From positions 1-55,872 of the IMG/VR virus record IMGVR_UViG_3300010158_000084: a stretch of DNA of 55,872 bases. One strand, written 5' to 3'. Below, one piece after another: positions 14,997-25,033 of this stretch (within the stretch, counting starts at the first letter, position 1; each line of letters begins with the position of its first letter). The notes beneath the pieces were generated by a model. It did no database searches and was not told where the DNA came from. It worked only from the letters and a program-made list of their open reading frames with translations. A program made the translations under genes and the position numbers. This DNA is from a virus.

Positions 14997-17486
14997 TTAA
15001 ATTTTTTTGAATTGTAAAAATGGCGGGATGTTAGTGCCAGTGTATACATCGGTATAATCATTAACCGTAACATTATAAGGGGAAATACCAATATCATTTA
15101 GACATGATAGAACTTGTGAACTTGTAGGACGCACTAAAGAATCTATATAGTATCTACTAATATCAGTCACAGCAGTTATTGATGGATTATATACTTGAGC
15201 AACTCCAAATTCAAATACACTACCATCTAAATCTGTTTTTCCCCATATATTTATATCACATCCAGACAATTTATAAAATAAAAATTTACCGTTTCCATCA
15301 TTTGGACCACCATGATAACCGTCTAAACTATCCCCTATTGGTCCTATTAAACCATAAAACCTACTAATAGATACCGAATTTCCAAATGCATCAATAGTAG
15401 AAGATTTACTAATAGAACTAATATAAAATTGATCTGGAATATTTTGAGTATCAAAAGCTAAAACATACCAACCGTATGCATCCCAAGGAAAATTACCATT
15501 CTTGTCTAGCATAGGATATTTAGTAAAAGTTTTTGGTACATTGACTTCCAAAATGGATTTAGCCATAAAGCCCGTTACCGTTCTAGTACCAGTAGAACCA
15601 ATAGTACCTCCAGTACCTCCAGAGCTGCCAGTTCCGGGTCCAGTGCCCGTACCGGGACCCACAGGAGGAAGCACAGGAACTTTGGGTTTATAATCTATTA
15701 CAACTCCAGATTTATCAACTATGACATCAGTTGGACCCGGAATGGTAACCTTTCCACTAGGATCTGTTATAATTCCTGTTTTAGGATCTATAGTAAGAAT
15801 AGCTGGTAATAGTATTTTTCTTATTCGATTATTTCCATAATCTGCAATAAATAAATTACCCAACAAATCCGAACATAATCCCATAGGAGTATTAAATTTA
15901 GCAGAAAGACTGGAACCATCATCAGTTCCCCTACTAGAACCTGCTATAGTATCTACCTTTCCAGTAGGAAGAATACGCCTAATTCTATGATTCAAAGAAT
16001 CTGATACATAAACTATATTATAAGGTCCTACATTAATTCCCATAGGAAGATTAAATCTTGACATAGTTCCTATACCATCATCATTTCCACTCTTTTCGGC
16101 AAATCCAGCTATAGTACTAACACTTTTAGAAGTAGTATTAATGTAGCGTATAGTATGATTCGAACTATCTGTAATATATAAATTATCAAAGGAATCTACA
16201 TCTATATTATATGGATTATAGAAAGATGCGGAGATTCCGGTTCCATCAGTATAACCTCTAGCAGATCCTGCTAGAGTTGTAACAACACCCAATGGAGTTA
16301 TTTTACGGATTAAATGATTAGCTGTATCGGCAACATAAACATTGCTTAAAGAATCTACTGCTAGATCATGAGGAAAGTTAAATTTAGCAGTTGTACCAGT
16401 ACCATCAACAATTCCGGGAGAATTTGCTGCACCAGCAAGAGTTGAAACATTACCGGCAATTGATATTTTTCTGATAAGATGATTAAGAGTATCTGCTATA
16501 TAAATATTTCCAGAAGAATCAATATCAATACCGGCTGGCTGGAAAAACTTAGCAGAGGTTCTGAATGCATCTGTAGTACCTCTAGTAGATCCAGCATAAG
16601 TGGTAACATCTCCAGTAGAAGTTACCTGTCTTATTCTAGAATTTCCATAATCAGCAACATATAAAATATTAGAACTAGTCATGGTTACTCCACGAGGAGA
16701 ATTAAATTTTGCAGTTAATTTATCACCATCAATAGATCCGACAGTAGTACCAACAAAAGTTCCGGTACTAGTACCAGTACCAGAGTCCGGAAGAGGACCA
16801 GATCCAAAAGTAGTACCAGTTCCAGCATCCCCATCATTCGAAATACCACAAGTCGTATTTCGAATTTGATAGGAAAGAAATACTGTACTAAATGCGATAT
16901 CAGGATCTAATGGAAGGGTAGTAAAAGTAATAACTGTATTGGAAATATTATCTATAGTTATGTTGGAGGATGCTTTGACACTACTAGATATTATAGATAT
17001 AGGTTGAGGGGGATTATTTATATCTCTATCCGGATATCCTCCTAAAAATATTATATCAGGATCAGAAGCGGGATCGGTAATATCTAAATTGTAGGTAACA
17101 CTTTCTCGTAAATTAAATAATTTATCAGATATTACCGGGGGTAAACATAATACGCTCAATTTAACCGATGAAGTATTAGAAGATTTGATTCCATCCGTTA
17201 CAACATATGTAAATTCATCTGGTCCAAAATAATTAGATTTTGGAATATATTGAAAATTTATTTTATTAGAACTTAAATTAACTATACAATTTTTTATAGA
17301 TCGATTATCATAAGTATATACTTCAATTTTTCCAGAAGAATGCGGAAAATAATCGGGATCTAAATCATTTAAAGATATATTTATATCTACTGGTATTCCC
17401 ATAAATGTAGAAGATAATTCACCAACAGATATTGGAGCATAATCATATCTACATCTCATCATAGCTGAAGCATTACCTATTGGCAT
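14997..17486 (-). CDS. NHL beta-propeller tail-associated protein with Ig/cadherin-like N-domain
   Basis: An 829-residue minus-strand protein. Residues about 15-115 contain a cadherin/Big-like domain (NDLDPDYFPHSSGKIEVYTY and YFGPDEFTYVVTDG). Residues about 245-580 are six or so NHL repeats with the pattern DSSGNIYIADTLNHLIRKI and VTTLAGSARGYTDGTG; these fold as a beta-propeller. A linker with repeated Gly-Thr-Gly-Pro (about residues 605-640) precedes a C-terminal domain of about 190 residues that I do not recognise. It is a probable receptor-binding or decorative tail protein. It begins 3 bases after the upstream minus-strand fibre gene with no promoter of its own visible, so it is likely co-transcribed. 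Confidence 0.8.
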   Translation of the reverse strand: MPIGNASAMMRCRYDYAPISVGELSSTFMGIPVDINISLNDLDPDYFPHSSGKIEVYTYDNRSIKNCIVNLSSNKINFQYIPKSNYFGPDEFTYVVTDGIKSSNTSSVKLSVLCLPPVISDKLFNLRESVTYNLDITDPASDPDIIFLGGYPDRDINNPPQPISIISSSVKASSNITIDNISNTVITFTTLPLDPDIAFSTVFLSYQIRNTTCGISNDGDAGTGTTFGSGPLPDSGTGTSTGTFVGTTVGSIDGDKLTAKFNSPRGVTMTSSNILYVADYGNSRIRQVTSTGDVTTYAGSTRGTTDAFRTSAKFFQPAGIDIDSSGNIYIADTLNHLIRKISIAGNVSTLAGAANSPGIVDGTGTTAKFNFPHDLAVDSLSNVYVADTANHLIRKITPLGVVTTLAGSARGYTDGTGISASFYNPYNIDVDSFDNLYITDSSNHTIRYINTTSKSVSTIAGFAEKSGNDDGIGTMSRFNLPMGINVGPYNIVYVSDSLNHRIRRILPTGKVDTIAGSSRGTDDGSSLSAKFNTPMGLCSDLLGNLFIADYGNNRIRKILLPAILTIDPKTGIITDPSGKVTIPGPTDVIVDKSGVVIDYKPKVPVLPPVGPGTGTGPGTGSSGGTGGTIGSTGTRTVTGFMAKSILEVNVPKTFTKYPMLDKNGNFPWDAYGWYVLAFDTQNIPDQFYISSISKSSTIDAFGNSVSISRFYGLIGPIGDSLDGYHGGPNDGNGKFLFYKLSGCDINIWGKTDLDGSVFEFGVAQVYNPSITAVTDISRYYIDSLVRPTSSQVLSCLNDIGISPYNVTVNDYTDVYTGTNIPPFLQFKKI

Positions 17487-17489
17487 AAA

Positions 17490-19088
17490 TTAAAAATTTT
17501 GTCCACCTATAAAACCAAACCAAATGTCTCCGACTTTAGTTAAAGTAATAATATCTACTTTGTTTATAGTATTAGTAATGGTAGGAGAAAATCCAAATGC
17601 CCACCGAACAGATACTCCATTTATAGTCCAATTTGTTATATTAAATGGACCCCAACCTCCCGGAGGAGGATCTATCATAAGTCCCGGAACTGGAGTGGGA
17701 GGAGTAGCACCTTTTTGAGTTATTACTAAAGTTATAGTAAAAGATTCTAAAGGAATGTCAGTTAATGTAAAACCAGTAATATTTCCCATCAAATTAATTG
17801 TAAAGGTATTAGAATTACTCATGGATAATGTCACATTTCCAGAACCAGCTACCGCAGTAATTTTTTCTGAATAATTTTTAAATACTATACCACCTTGCAT
17901 AGTACCTCCCGTAAGAGGTAAAAATGTAGTATCAACATAAGCTTGTTTAGCTAATACACTAGACGTAGCTTGAATAGTATTATCTACATAAATTTTTGTA
18001 ACTAAACTTCTAGGTAATGCTGGATTATCTGAGGGTGCGGTAATATACCCTTCGGTCATAATTCCTCCAGATAGAGATATATATCCTGATAATCTATTAA
18101 TATTAGAATCTACATAATTCTTCGTAGCAGCTTGACGTACATTAGAAATTAAAGTAGGATCAGAATTTAAAATTAAAGGATTTGGGCCAGTCATGCTTCC
18201 ACCAGAAAGATTTAAATAATGGGCATCCGAATAGATTTTAGTAACTAAAACAGAAGAAGCACTACTTACAATAGTATCAACATAATTTTTAGTTGTAGCA
18301 TGATTAGGCGAAATAGGATTTCCTCCTAGAGTTAAGAAACTACTCGGATCCATACTGTCAGTAACTTTTTTTAAATATGTACTATCCGTTATAGATTTAA
18401 TATTACCAGTTTCTGTTAATATTGCTTCGTCTACATATTTTTTATTGCTGGCATGATTGAGATCAACAGGATCTGCATTTAAAAATAAAAATCCGGTCAT
18501 TGTATTGGAAATACCTCCAGACTTAGGAATATAAATAGTACTTAAATTATCAACATATTGTTTATTGGAAGCATGAGACGGATTTGTTGGATTATTAAAT
18601 AGAAATAATGGACCCGTCATTTGGCTAGAAGAACCTCCAGTTAAAGGAACATATATATTCGATAAATTATCTACATAATTTTTAGTTACTGCATCTGATG
18701 TAGATAATGGAGTAGCTAGATTTATTATTCTTTGAGTATTTAAATTTAATATATCATTAAAAGATGACGAACCTGTCACCGTTAATGTTGAATCCACTAA
18801 TAAAGGACCGGACATTTTTTCTAAAGCACCAAAATCAGAACCTTGTTTATCTAATTTCTTTAATATATTTTGATTAGCATTATTAATACTAGTTTGTAGA
18901 ATATTAAGTTGGCTATTAAAATCTCCTGATATATTAGAACTTACTTTACCAGAAATCGTATCTAGAGTCACTTTTTTGGTAGTAAAACTACCTTTATTAG
19001 GATCATGTATATCAAATAAAGTATAATCTTCGTTTTTAATTTCGGTTAACGTAGCTTCTGGTAACTTATTTATAAAAGTATCGGACAT
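17490..19088 (-). CDS. Repeat-built tail fibre protein (YVD/LTGG repeats)
   Basis: A 532-residue protein built from about eight degenerate copies of a 35-45-residue fibre repeat: a helix ending KNYVD or KIYVD, then YVPLTGG or LSLSGG, then MTGPLFL and a PxxPxHA turn. Such TKxYVD...LTGG repeats occur in trimeric phage tail fibres. The N-terminus, MSDTFINKLPEATLTEIKNE, with DYTLFDIHDPNKGSFTTKKV, is a common virion-attachment head. The C-terminal 130 residues form a beta-rich tip with Pro-Gly stretches. A late promoter core lies 5 bases upstream. The downstream propeller gene follows within 3 bases, suggesting that both act at the same fibre. Confidence 0.85.
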   Translation of the reverse strand: MSDTFINKLPEATLTEIKNEDYTLFDIHDPNKGSFTTKKVTLDTISGKVSSNISGDFNSQLNILQTSINNANQNILKKLDKQGSDFGALEKMSGPLLVDSTLTVTGSSSFNDILNLNTQRIINLATPLSTSDAVTKNYVDNLSNIYVPLTGGSSSQMTGPLFLFNNPTNPSHASNKQYVDNLSTIYIPKSGGISNTMTGFLFLNADPVDLNHASNKKYVDEAILTETGNIKSITDSTYLKKVTDSMDPSSFLTLGGNPISPNHATTKNYVDTIVSSASSVLVTKIYSDAHYLNLSGGSMTGPNPLILNSDPTLISNVRQAATKNYVDSNINRLSGYISLSGGIMTEGYITAPSDNPALPRSLVTKIYVDNTIQATSSVLAKQAYVDTTFLPLTGGTMQGGIVFKNYSEKITAVAGSGNVTLSMSNSNTFTINLMGNITGFTLTDIPLESFTITLVITQKGATPPTPVPGLMIDPPPGGWGPFNITNWTINGVSVRWAFGFSPTITNTINKVDIITLTKVGDIWFGFIGGQNF

Positions 19089-19093
19089 ATGAG

Positions 19094-19100
19094 TATTTAG
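19094..19100 (-). promoter_or_regulatory. Late-type promoter core for the 19088 fibre gene
   Basis: Minus strand CTAAATA with 5 bases to the ATG at 19088. Confidence 0.6.
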
Positions 19101-19107
19101 GTAAAAT

Positions 19108-20892
19108 TTAACAAACTAACGAACCTATACTTTTGTTATTATAGGATATGATAAGCGATCCGCTTAATGGTGATTGTAATATAAAACTTGATTTAATATT
19201 ACTTGGAGGTTTTTGAACAAAAGTAGTTTTAGAAATTTTCGAATTACCGTGGAAATGTATATCTTTTAATTTTATTATTACTTTATCATCATCGGATTCT
19301 AATGGAGTCGAATATGAAAATCCTATTTTATATAAATCTGTAATTTTGGGAAGATTTAAATCAGTTTCTATATTAATAATATCATTATAAATATCATTAT
19401 TATCTTTTAAAGCTATGATTAAATTTTTCCCAGAATTAGTAAAATGTATTCGTATAGTATTAAATTGATCATGAGTTTTAACGAATGGATATAACGAATC
19501 AATAATTTTAGAAGTGTAAATGGTTTCGAAATCTTGATTTTTTATAGTTATAGTATTATTACTGGCAAACATAATACCAATTATAGCATCTGTTACTCCA
19601 AAATCAGCTTGATAGGGCGCATATCCCAATCCACTATATCGACCTCCACCAGTTAATGTTGTATTTTTAAAAAGAAATGTAGAAAATCCTCCAGTAGATC
19701 CTTTAATATTTGGAGGAGGTGGTGGTGCTGGTACATTTGGAATGGGTGTGGTAATTAGTTTTGGTATTGATATTTTTCGTATTCTGGAAGAACCTCCATC
19801 AGTAACATATAACGTATCATTAGTATCATCATAACATAATCCTATGGGACTATTAAAAGTAGCAACAGTTAAATCTCCATCAATATTGGATTTCACTCCC
19901 GTAATACCTGCAACGGTAGTAACAATTCCCGTCGAAGTAATTTTACGAATTAACTGGTTTAAATCATCTACCACATAAATATCATCATTATTAGCAACTA
20001 CCAAACCCAAAGGGCCAGAAAATTTAGCAGCAGTGCCTGTAGCATTATTAAAACCTTTGGTAGAACCGGCAAATGTACTAACATTACCATTAGGTTCTAT
20101 TTTACGTATTCTGTGATTATTGGCATCCGCAACATATAAATTTCCCAAGGAATCTATATCAATACCTGCTGGAGAATCAAATCTGGCATTTGCACCAATC
20201 CCATCAGCAGTACCACGAGAACCTTGCACACCCGCAAATACCGATTCCGCACCAGTTGTTATATTGTATTTTATAATACAATGATGTAGATTATCAGTAA
20301 TATAAAATATATTTCCATTAATAACTATATCATAAGGCATCGAAGATGATACACTCCCTATAGGTATAGACGAAACCAAACCATTAAGTTCAATCATTCG
20401 CAGGGTAGAATTCATGGAATCGCAAACAAATATTTTTCCAGAACTATCAACATCCATTCCTTGTGGTTGAGAAAATTGAGCAGCAGTACCTATAGCATCA
20501 TTCCATCCATTTACAGATCCTGCGAAAGTAGCAATAATAGGGTCATCAAAACCAGTAGTAGGAGAAGGAGTTATAGATCTAATTTTATTATTTAAATAAT
20601 CGGCTATATATAATACACCGGAATTTAAAATAATACCGGCAGGACTATTAAATTTTGCTGTTAATTTATCTCCATTAACATCTCCTACGGTAGATCCAGC
20701 AATCGTAGTAACACTTACTACTTGAGTATTGAAATTCTGAACAATCGGGACGGTGATTGGAGAAAATAATACATTACTATCCAATCCAGAAGAATCAGTA
20801 CCTCCTGATACACTATATTGAAAAGACCAAGTTATATCAGAATTAGGATTGAATAATTCGTCTACACAAAAATTAAAAGTTGAATCTCCCAT
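19108..20892 (-). CDS. NHL beta-propeller tail-associated protein
   Basis: A 594-residue minus-strand protein. After an N-terminal segment (MGDSTFNFCVDELFNPNSD) come about six NHL repeats (residues 60-375), with units such as DSSGKIFVCDSMNSTLRMI and DSLGNLYVADANNHRIRKI joined by VSTFAGS-type strands. A proline linker (PAPPPPPNIKG) leads to a lectin-like beta domain of about 190 residues (GLGYAPYQADFG, FETIYTSKI, LKDIHFHGNS) that resembles a concanavalin/LamG-type sandwich by pattern only. The repeats are clearly paralogous to those of the 17486 gene, and a propeller in the 25034 gene is of the same type. Likely host-surface recognition. Confidence 0.8.
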   Translation of the reverse strand: MGDSTFNFCVDELFNPNSDITWSFQYSVSGGTDSSGLDSNVLFSPITVPIVQNFNTQVVSVTTIAGSTVGDVNGDKLTAKFNSPAGIILNSGVLYIADYLNNKIRSITPSPTTGFDDPIIATFAGSVNGWNDAIGTAAQFSQPQGMDVDSSGKIFVCDSMNSTLRMIELNGLVSSIPIGSVSSSMPYDIVINGNIFYITDNLHHCIIKYNITTGAESVFAGVQGSRGTADGIGANARFDSPAGIDIDSLGNLYVADANNHRIRKIEPNGNVSTFAGSTKGFNNATGTAAKFSGPLGLVVANNDDIYVVDDLNQLIRKITSTGIVTTVAGITGVKSNIDGDLTVATFNSPIGLCYDDTNDTLYVTDGGSSRIRKISIPKLITTPIPNVPAPPPPPNIKGSTGGFSTFLFKNTTLTGGGRYSGLGYAPYQADFGVTDAIIGIMFASNNTITIKNQDFETIYTSKIIDSLYPFVKTHDQFNTIRIHFTNSGKNLIIALKDNNDIYNDIINIETDLNLPKITDLYKIGFSYSTPLESDDDKVIIKLKDIHFHGNSKISKTTFVQKPPSNIKSSFILQSPLSGSLIISYNNKSIGSLVC

Positions 20893-20898
20893 TCTAAT

Positions 20899-20905
20899 TA
20901 TTTAG
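20899..20905 (-). promoter_or_regulatory. Late-type promoter core for the 20892 minus-strand gene
   Basis: Minus strand CTAAATA, 6 bases before the ATG at 20892. It is back to back with the + strand core at 20912, only 6 bases apart. Confidence 0.65.
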
Positions 20906-20911
20906 GATACA

Positions 20912-20918
20912 CTAAATA
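20912..20918 (+). promoter_or_regulatory. Late-type promoter core for the 20924 fibre gene
   Basis: CTAAATA, 5 bases before the ATG at 20924. Together with 20899-20905 it forms a 31-base divergent control region for the whole fibre island. Confidence 0.65.
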
Positions 20919-20923
20919 CTTTA

Positions 20924-23848
20924 ATGGCAGGTAATGCACGATTTCATGACAAACTTCATAGAAAGAATCATCATACTACACCCACTATTGGATATCCTGA
21001 TAGCGGTATAGATCCTATTGCTTCGCCCAGCGAACCATTTCAGGGGGATTTTATTATTAATGGAGTACTGAGTGCTAGTTCCGGTATAGATATTCTCTCC
21101 GCAAATGTAAGATATGATGTACATTGTGAAAATTCTTATGTAAGAGATACTACTTATACTAATTTTATATCAGGACAAGGAACTGAAACTATAATAAGCG
21201 ATGGAGGTTTGGTTGGAAATGGGGATAAAACTTTAACTTTAGATTTTAGAACTGGAATTTATGCTAAATCCCCAATGTTTAACATTTTGGGTAGTATTAG
21301 TAGTACTGGTGTTACTTTTTTATCTTCTATCATAGTTGGAAATTCCACAGATTCGATTAGTAATGATCCCAATGCATCATTAAGATTTGTTTCTGCACAT
21401 GCTAAAAATTATATAGAATCCGGAAAAGCCGTTTTAACGGATTCCGCAGCACCATTAGTGTTTACTAGTATGTTTGCTGGTACGGAATGGGCTAGATTCG
21501 ATGAGAATGGTAGATTGGGTATAGGAACATCAACACCATCTAATACATTACATGTATCAGGAGGAATGACTGTTACAAATAATCCTAGCTCGTATATGTA
21601 TGTATATTACGACGACAATGTAAAGGGTCCGTCTATGCAAATGTCTGGACTGTGTGGAGCATATATAGATTTAGCATCATCTTTTAATAATACTGGACCC
21701 GGTGGATTATCTGATTATGTGTTAAGACTTGGTACAAATAATGTTAACGGAGGATTACTTTCTAACACATTTATAGAATCTAACCAGAAAGATTTTAGCA
21801 TAATAACTAATACTTTACCCAGAATGACAATTACTAATTCTGGAAAAGTTGGAATTGGAACTACTTCTCCATCTCAACCACTTACAGTTTCTGGAATAAT
21901 AAGTGGAGATAATAATCTATACTCTGGAGATATCTATATTAATCGAGGTAATACGGATCGAGAAGGTGGACAAATTAATTTTGCAAGACCCTACGATAAT
22001 GCCCCATCATGGGCTATTGATACATATACTGATAATATTGGATCACTTAGTAGTCGTGTAAGATTTATTAATTTACTAGGAAATGCTGAACTTGTAACCT
22101 TGTTAAGCAGTGGTAATTTTGGTATAGGTACTCAGAATCCAACCGAAAAATTACATGTGGAAGGAAATTTATTAGTAACGGGTAATGTAACAGTATTAGG
22201 AGATACTACACAAATAGATACTACGATAACAACCACAAGTGCGATGGTTATTGACACTTCTGGAGTTGTTGATGCATTAAGAATAACACAACGAGGATCT
22301 GGTAATGTATTATTAGTAGAAGATGAAGTAAACGTAGATTCTAGTCCTTTTGTTATAACTAATGTAGGTTATACTGGAATAGGGACTTCTTCCCCTTTGA
22401 CTAAATTGCATGTTAAATCCGAGTATTCTAATCCAATTGGTAGCGGATTAGGAATATCACCATTAATGCTTAGTAATAGTGCAGCAGATTATCCTTGGGT
22501 GCGATTTGGTGTAAGTCTGTATACTGGTGATTATAATCCTATTACACAAATGGGAGACCAAGCAATAATTTTTTCTGGTCAAAGCACTAAATCGGAGTCA
22601 ATATCAGCGAATCTTGTAATAGCTCCATATTCTTCAGCAAGTAATACCGGAATGAGGATTACTTATGATGGAAAAATTGGTATTGGTATTGCAAATCCAA
22701 CTGAAAAATTACATGTTAATGGCAATATAACAACAGATGGTAGTCGTATAAGAGTCGGAAAGGACGGTTCTGGTAGTTTTTGGTTAGCAACATCTTTAAA
22801 TGTAAACGAAGGGACGAATTCAGGAACAGTACAATCAAATAATGGATTGGCATATGGATTTACTACTAACGGAACTTGGACTACATCACAAAATTGGGTT
22901 GTATCTGGTATAACAGCTATGACCTTGACAGAAGGAGGTAGTTTATGCATAGGAACGGGGGATGGTTTACACTATCCTAAAGACAAACTGGAAGTTGCGG
23001 GAAATGTTGGTTCGTATGGATATAGAGTAAAACAAGGAAAGCCAGACGGATCTCCATCGTCCGATACATCTTCAAATGGTTATTCATTCGGTGATGATGG
23101 TGATACTGGTATGTTTTCTCCTTTAAATAATGGAGAATCTGGAAATGCTACAATAGGAAGAATTGGTTGGTATTGTAATAATACAGAAACCGCAAGAACC
23201 TTTGTAAATTCTCAACCAATATTTACAATTGGGGGATTATCAGCAGCATCCGAAACCTATCAAAGGACCACATTAGCAATAGGAGATTCTAATAACGGAG
23301 GATTAATAGAACTTCGTGACGGTGTTGGTGGACATAGTGTTATATATAGAGATTCGTTTACAGATTCTTTATGGCTACAAGGAAGAGGATCTAATTCTAG
23401 TATAAAATTATCTACCAACGGGACGGGAACAATTTCATTTGGAGTATCAGCAACAAATAATGCATTAAGTATATCAAATGACGGAACCGTAACTATACCA
23501 ACTGTTTCGAATACTACAATAACTAGTGAAGTTTTAAAATGTACGAAAACTATGTATGTTCCGGTATCGACAGCATCAGTAACTACCGCAGTAACATTGA
23601 TAATAGCATCTCCTACTTATTTATTTTTTAATGGGGGAGGATCTACTTGCACGGTAACATTACCAGTGGTAACGAGTATAAATAAAGGTTTAACATTCAT
23701 TGTTAAAAATATTTATAATGGAGCAGGAAATTCAGATATTAACATCAATAATAGTTCCTCAGTGCAAATCTGTAATATACCCAAAATTACATACGCACAA
23801 GTTATATACGATGGTACAAATTGGCAATATTTAGGCAATAAACCTTAA
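20924..23848 (+). CDS. Large tail fibre protein with GIGTxxPxxxLHV repeats
   Basis: A 974-residue protein. The N-terminus, MAGNARFHDKLHRKNHHT, with TIGYPDSGIDPIASPSEPFQGDF, looks like an attachment head. Five or more copies of G-K-V-G-I-G-T-x-x-P-x-x-x-L-x-V lie near residues 198, 308, 398, 485 and 585; these are common in long trimeric fibres and often precede a chaperone or tip. Between them are beta-rich segments. The last 120 residues (STCTVTLPVVTSINKGLTFIV and YAQVIYDGTNWQYLGNKP) match a typical fibre tip. No peptidase-type intramolecular chaperone is evident. Long tail fibre or adhesin is the best call. The next gene begins 3 bases after the stop. Confidence 0.85.
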   Translation: MAGNARFHDKLHRKNHHTTPTIGYPDSGIDPIASPSEPFQGDFIINGVLSASSGIDILSANVRYDVHCENSYVRDTTYTNFISGQGTETIISDGGLVGNGDKTLTLDFRTGIYAKSPMFNILGSISSTGVTFLSSIIVGNSTDSISNDPNASLRFVSAHAKNYIESGKAVLTDSAAPLVFTSMFAGTEWARFDENGRLGIGTSTPSNTLHVSGGMTVTNNPSSYMYVYYDDNVKGPSMQMSGLCGAYIDLASSFNNTGPGGLSDYVLRLGTNNVNGGLLSNTFIESNQKDFSIITNTLPRMTITNSGKVGIGTTSPSQPLTVSGIISGDNNLYSGDIYINRGNTDREGGQINFARPYDNAPSWAIDTYTDNIGSLSSRVRFINLLGNAELVTLLSSGNFGIGTQNPTEKLHVEGNLLVTGNVTVLGDTTQIDTTITTTSAMVIDTSGVVDALRITQRGSGNVLLVEDEVNVDSSPFVITNVGYTGIGTSSPLTKLHVKSEYSNPIGSGLGISPLMLSNSAADYPWVRFGVSLYTGDYNPITQMGDQAIIFSGQSTKSESISANLVIAPYSSASNTGMRITYDGKIGIGIANPTEKLHVNGNITTDGSRIRVGKDGSGSFWLATSLNVNEGTNSGTVQSNNGLAYGFTTNGTWTTSQNWVVSGITAMTLTEGGSLCIGTGDGLHYPKDKLEVAGNVGSYGYRVKQGKPDGSPSSDTSSNGYSFGDDGDTGMFSPLNNGESGNATIGRIGWYCNNTETARTFVNSQPIFTIGGLSAASETYQRTTLAIGDSNNGGLIELRDGVGGHSVIYRDSFTDSLWLQGRGSNSSIKLSTNGTGTISFGVSATNNALSISNDGTVTIPTVSNTTITSEVLKCTKTMYVPVSTASVTTAVTLIIASPTYLFFNGGGSTCTVTLPVVTSINKGLTFIVKNIYNGAGNSDININNSSSVQICNIPKITYAQVIYDGTNWQYLGNKP

Positions 23849-23851
23849 GGT

Positions 23852-25018
23852 ATGTATATAAAAAATGGGAGTTTTAGAAAATTTACCCACATAATAGCTT
23901 ATGTGTCTCCAGTTATTGTTATACAACCTGTCGGCGGGAAAAAAAAGCCGGGAGATAGTTTTAATTTTTATATAAAAATTAAAGGGTCTGCACCATTAGT
24001 ATATCAATGGTATAAAAATAGTTTTCCATTATTAGGAGAAATTACGGATACTTTACTATTATCTAGCATCAGGGATACAGATGATGCTACATATTTTTGT
24101 ATAGTAGGAAATAATAAAACTAAAATAAAAAGTAATGTTGTAAAATTGGATGTAATAGAATCTCCTTATTTAGTAACACAACCATTATCAGTATTGTCGG
24201 AAGCGGGAAGCAATATTACCTTTAATATATCATCTATAGGCACTGAACCATTAATATATAAATGGTTTAAAAATAATATACTTATTTCAGGATCTAGTAA
24301 TACTTTGTATATTAATAACATTTATTACAATAACGAAGGAAAATATTATGCTACAGTGACCAATACATTTGGTTCTGTAACTAGTAATGAAGCCGAATTA
24401 AAAATATTAAATACCATTAAAATAAATACACAACCTATAAATGTAATATCTGCTATAGGTGATAATGTATTTATAAATTTATCATGTACCGGAGTATTTC
24501 CTATTACTGCCGAATGGAGAAAAAATAAAATTAATTATACTACACTAATAATTGAGGATACGGGGTTTGTGGAATTAAGTGTATTAAATGTTAGCTTATC
24601 AGATATAGGTTATTACGATTGTATATTATCCAATATATTTCTATCAGTTACTTCTAATAAAGCATATTTATATGTAAACGAAAAACCGGTATTTACATTA
24701 CAACCAGTATCAGCTATAAGAAGTATTGGACAAGGAGTTACTTTTGTTGCAAATACTTCAGGAACAAAGCCTATAACATATCAATGGACTAAAATAGGAA
24801 CAGGAAATATTTTAAATAAGACTAGTAGAACATTATCCATTGATCCTGTAGCACTTTCTGACCAACAATATTACGCATGTATAGCAACTAATGTTGCGGG
24901 AAGTACTACCAGTTTACAAGCTTATTTATCTGTAGTAGGTCAGGAAACCATAATATCTACAGATATACCAGATTACGAATATATACTATTGGATACTGAC
25001 ACATATTGGAAGAGTTAA
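23852..25018 (+). CDS. Four-domain Ig-like virion protein
   Basis: A 388-residue protein made of four I-set-like Ig domains of about 85 residues: roughly 19-101, 102-188, 189-277 and 278-363. Each has the core Trp (YQWYKNS, YKWFKNN, AEWRKNK, YQWTKIG) and the Y-x-C or Y-x-A motif on strand F (ATYFCIVGN, GKYYATVTN, GYYDCILSN, QYYACIATN). Each starts with a QP(L/V)xV strand. The short tail IPDYEYILLDTDTYWKS is unusual. Phage Ig domains decorate heads or tails and bind surface glycans weakly. It sits between two fibre genes, so tail attachment is likely. There is no obvious promoter; it is read through from 20924. Confidence 0.85.
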   Translation: MYIKNGSFRKFTHIIAYVSPVIVIQPVGGKKKPGDSFNFYIKIKGSAPLVYQWYKNSFPLLGEITDTLLLSSIRDTDDATYFCIVGNNKTKIKSNVVKLDVIESPYLVTQPLSVLSEAGSNITFNISSIGTEPLIYKWFKNNILISGSSNTLYINNIYYNNEGKYYATVTNTFGSVTSNEAELKILNTIKINTQPINVISAIGDNVFINLSCTGVFPITAEWRKNKINYTTLIIEDTGFVELSVLNVSLSDIGYYDCILSNIFLSVTSNKAYLYVNEKPVFTLQPVSAIRSIGQGVTFVANTSGTKPITYQWTKIGTGNILNKTSRTLSIDPVALSDQQYYACIATNVAGSTTSLQAYLSVVGQETIISTDIPDYEYILLDTDTYWKS

Positions 25019-25020
25019 CT

Positions 25021-25028
25021 AATAAATA
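25021..25028 (+). promoter_or_regulatory. Late-type promoter core for the 25034 giant fibre gene
   Basis: AATAAATA with 5 bases to the ATG at 25034. Confidence 0.55.
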
Positions 25029-25033
25029 TAATT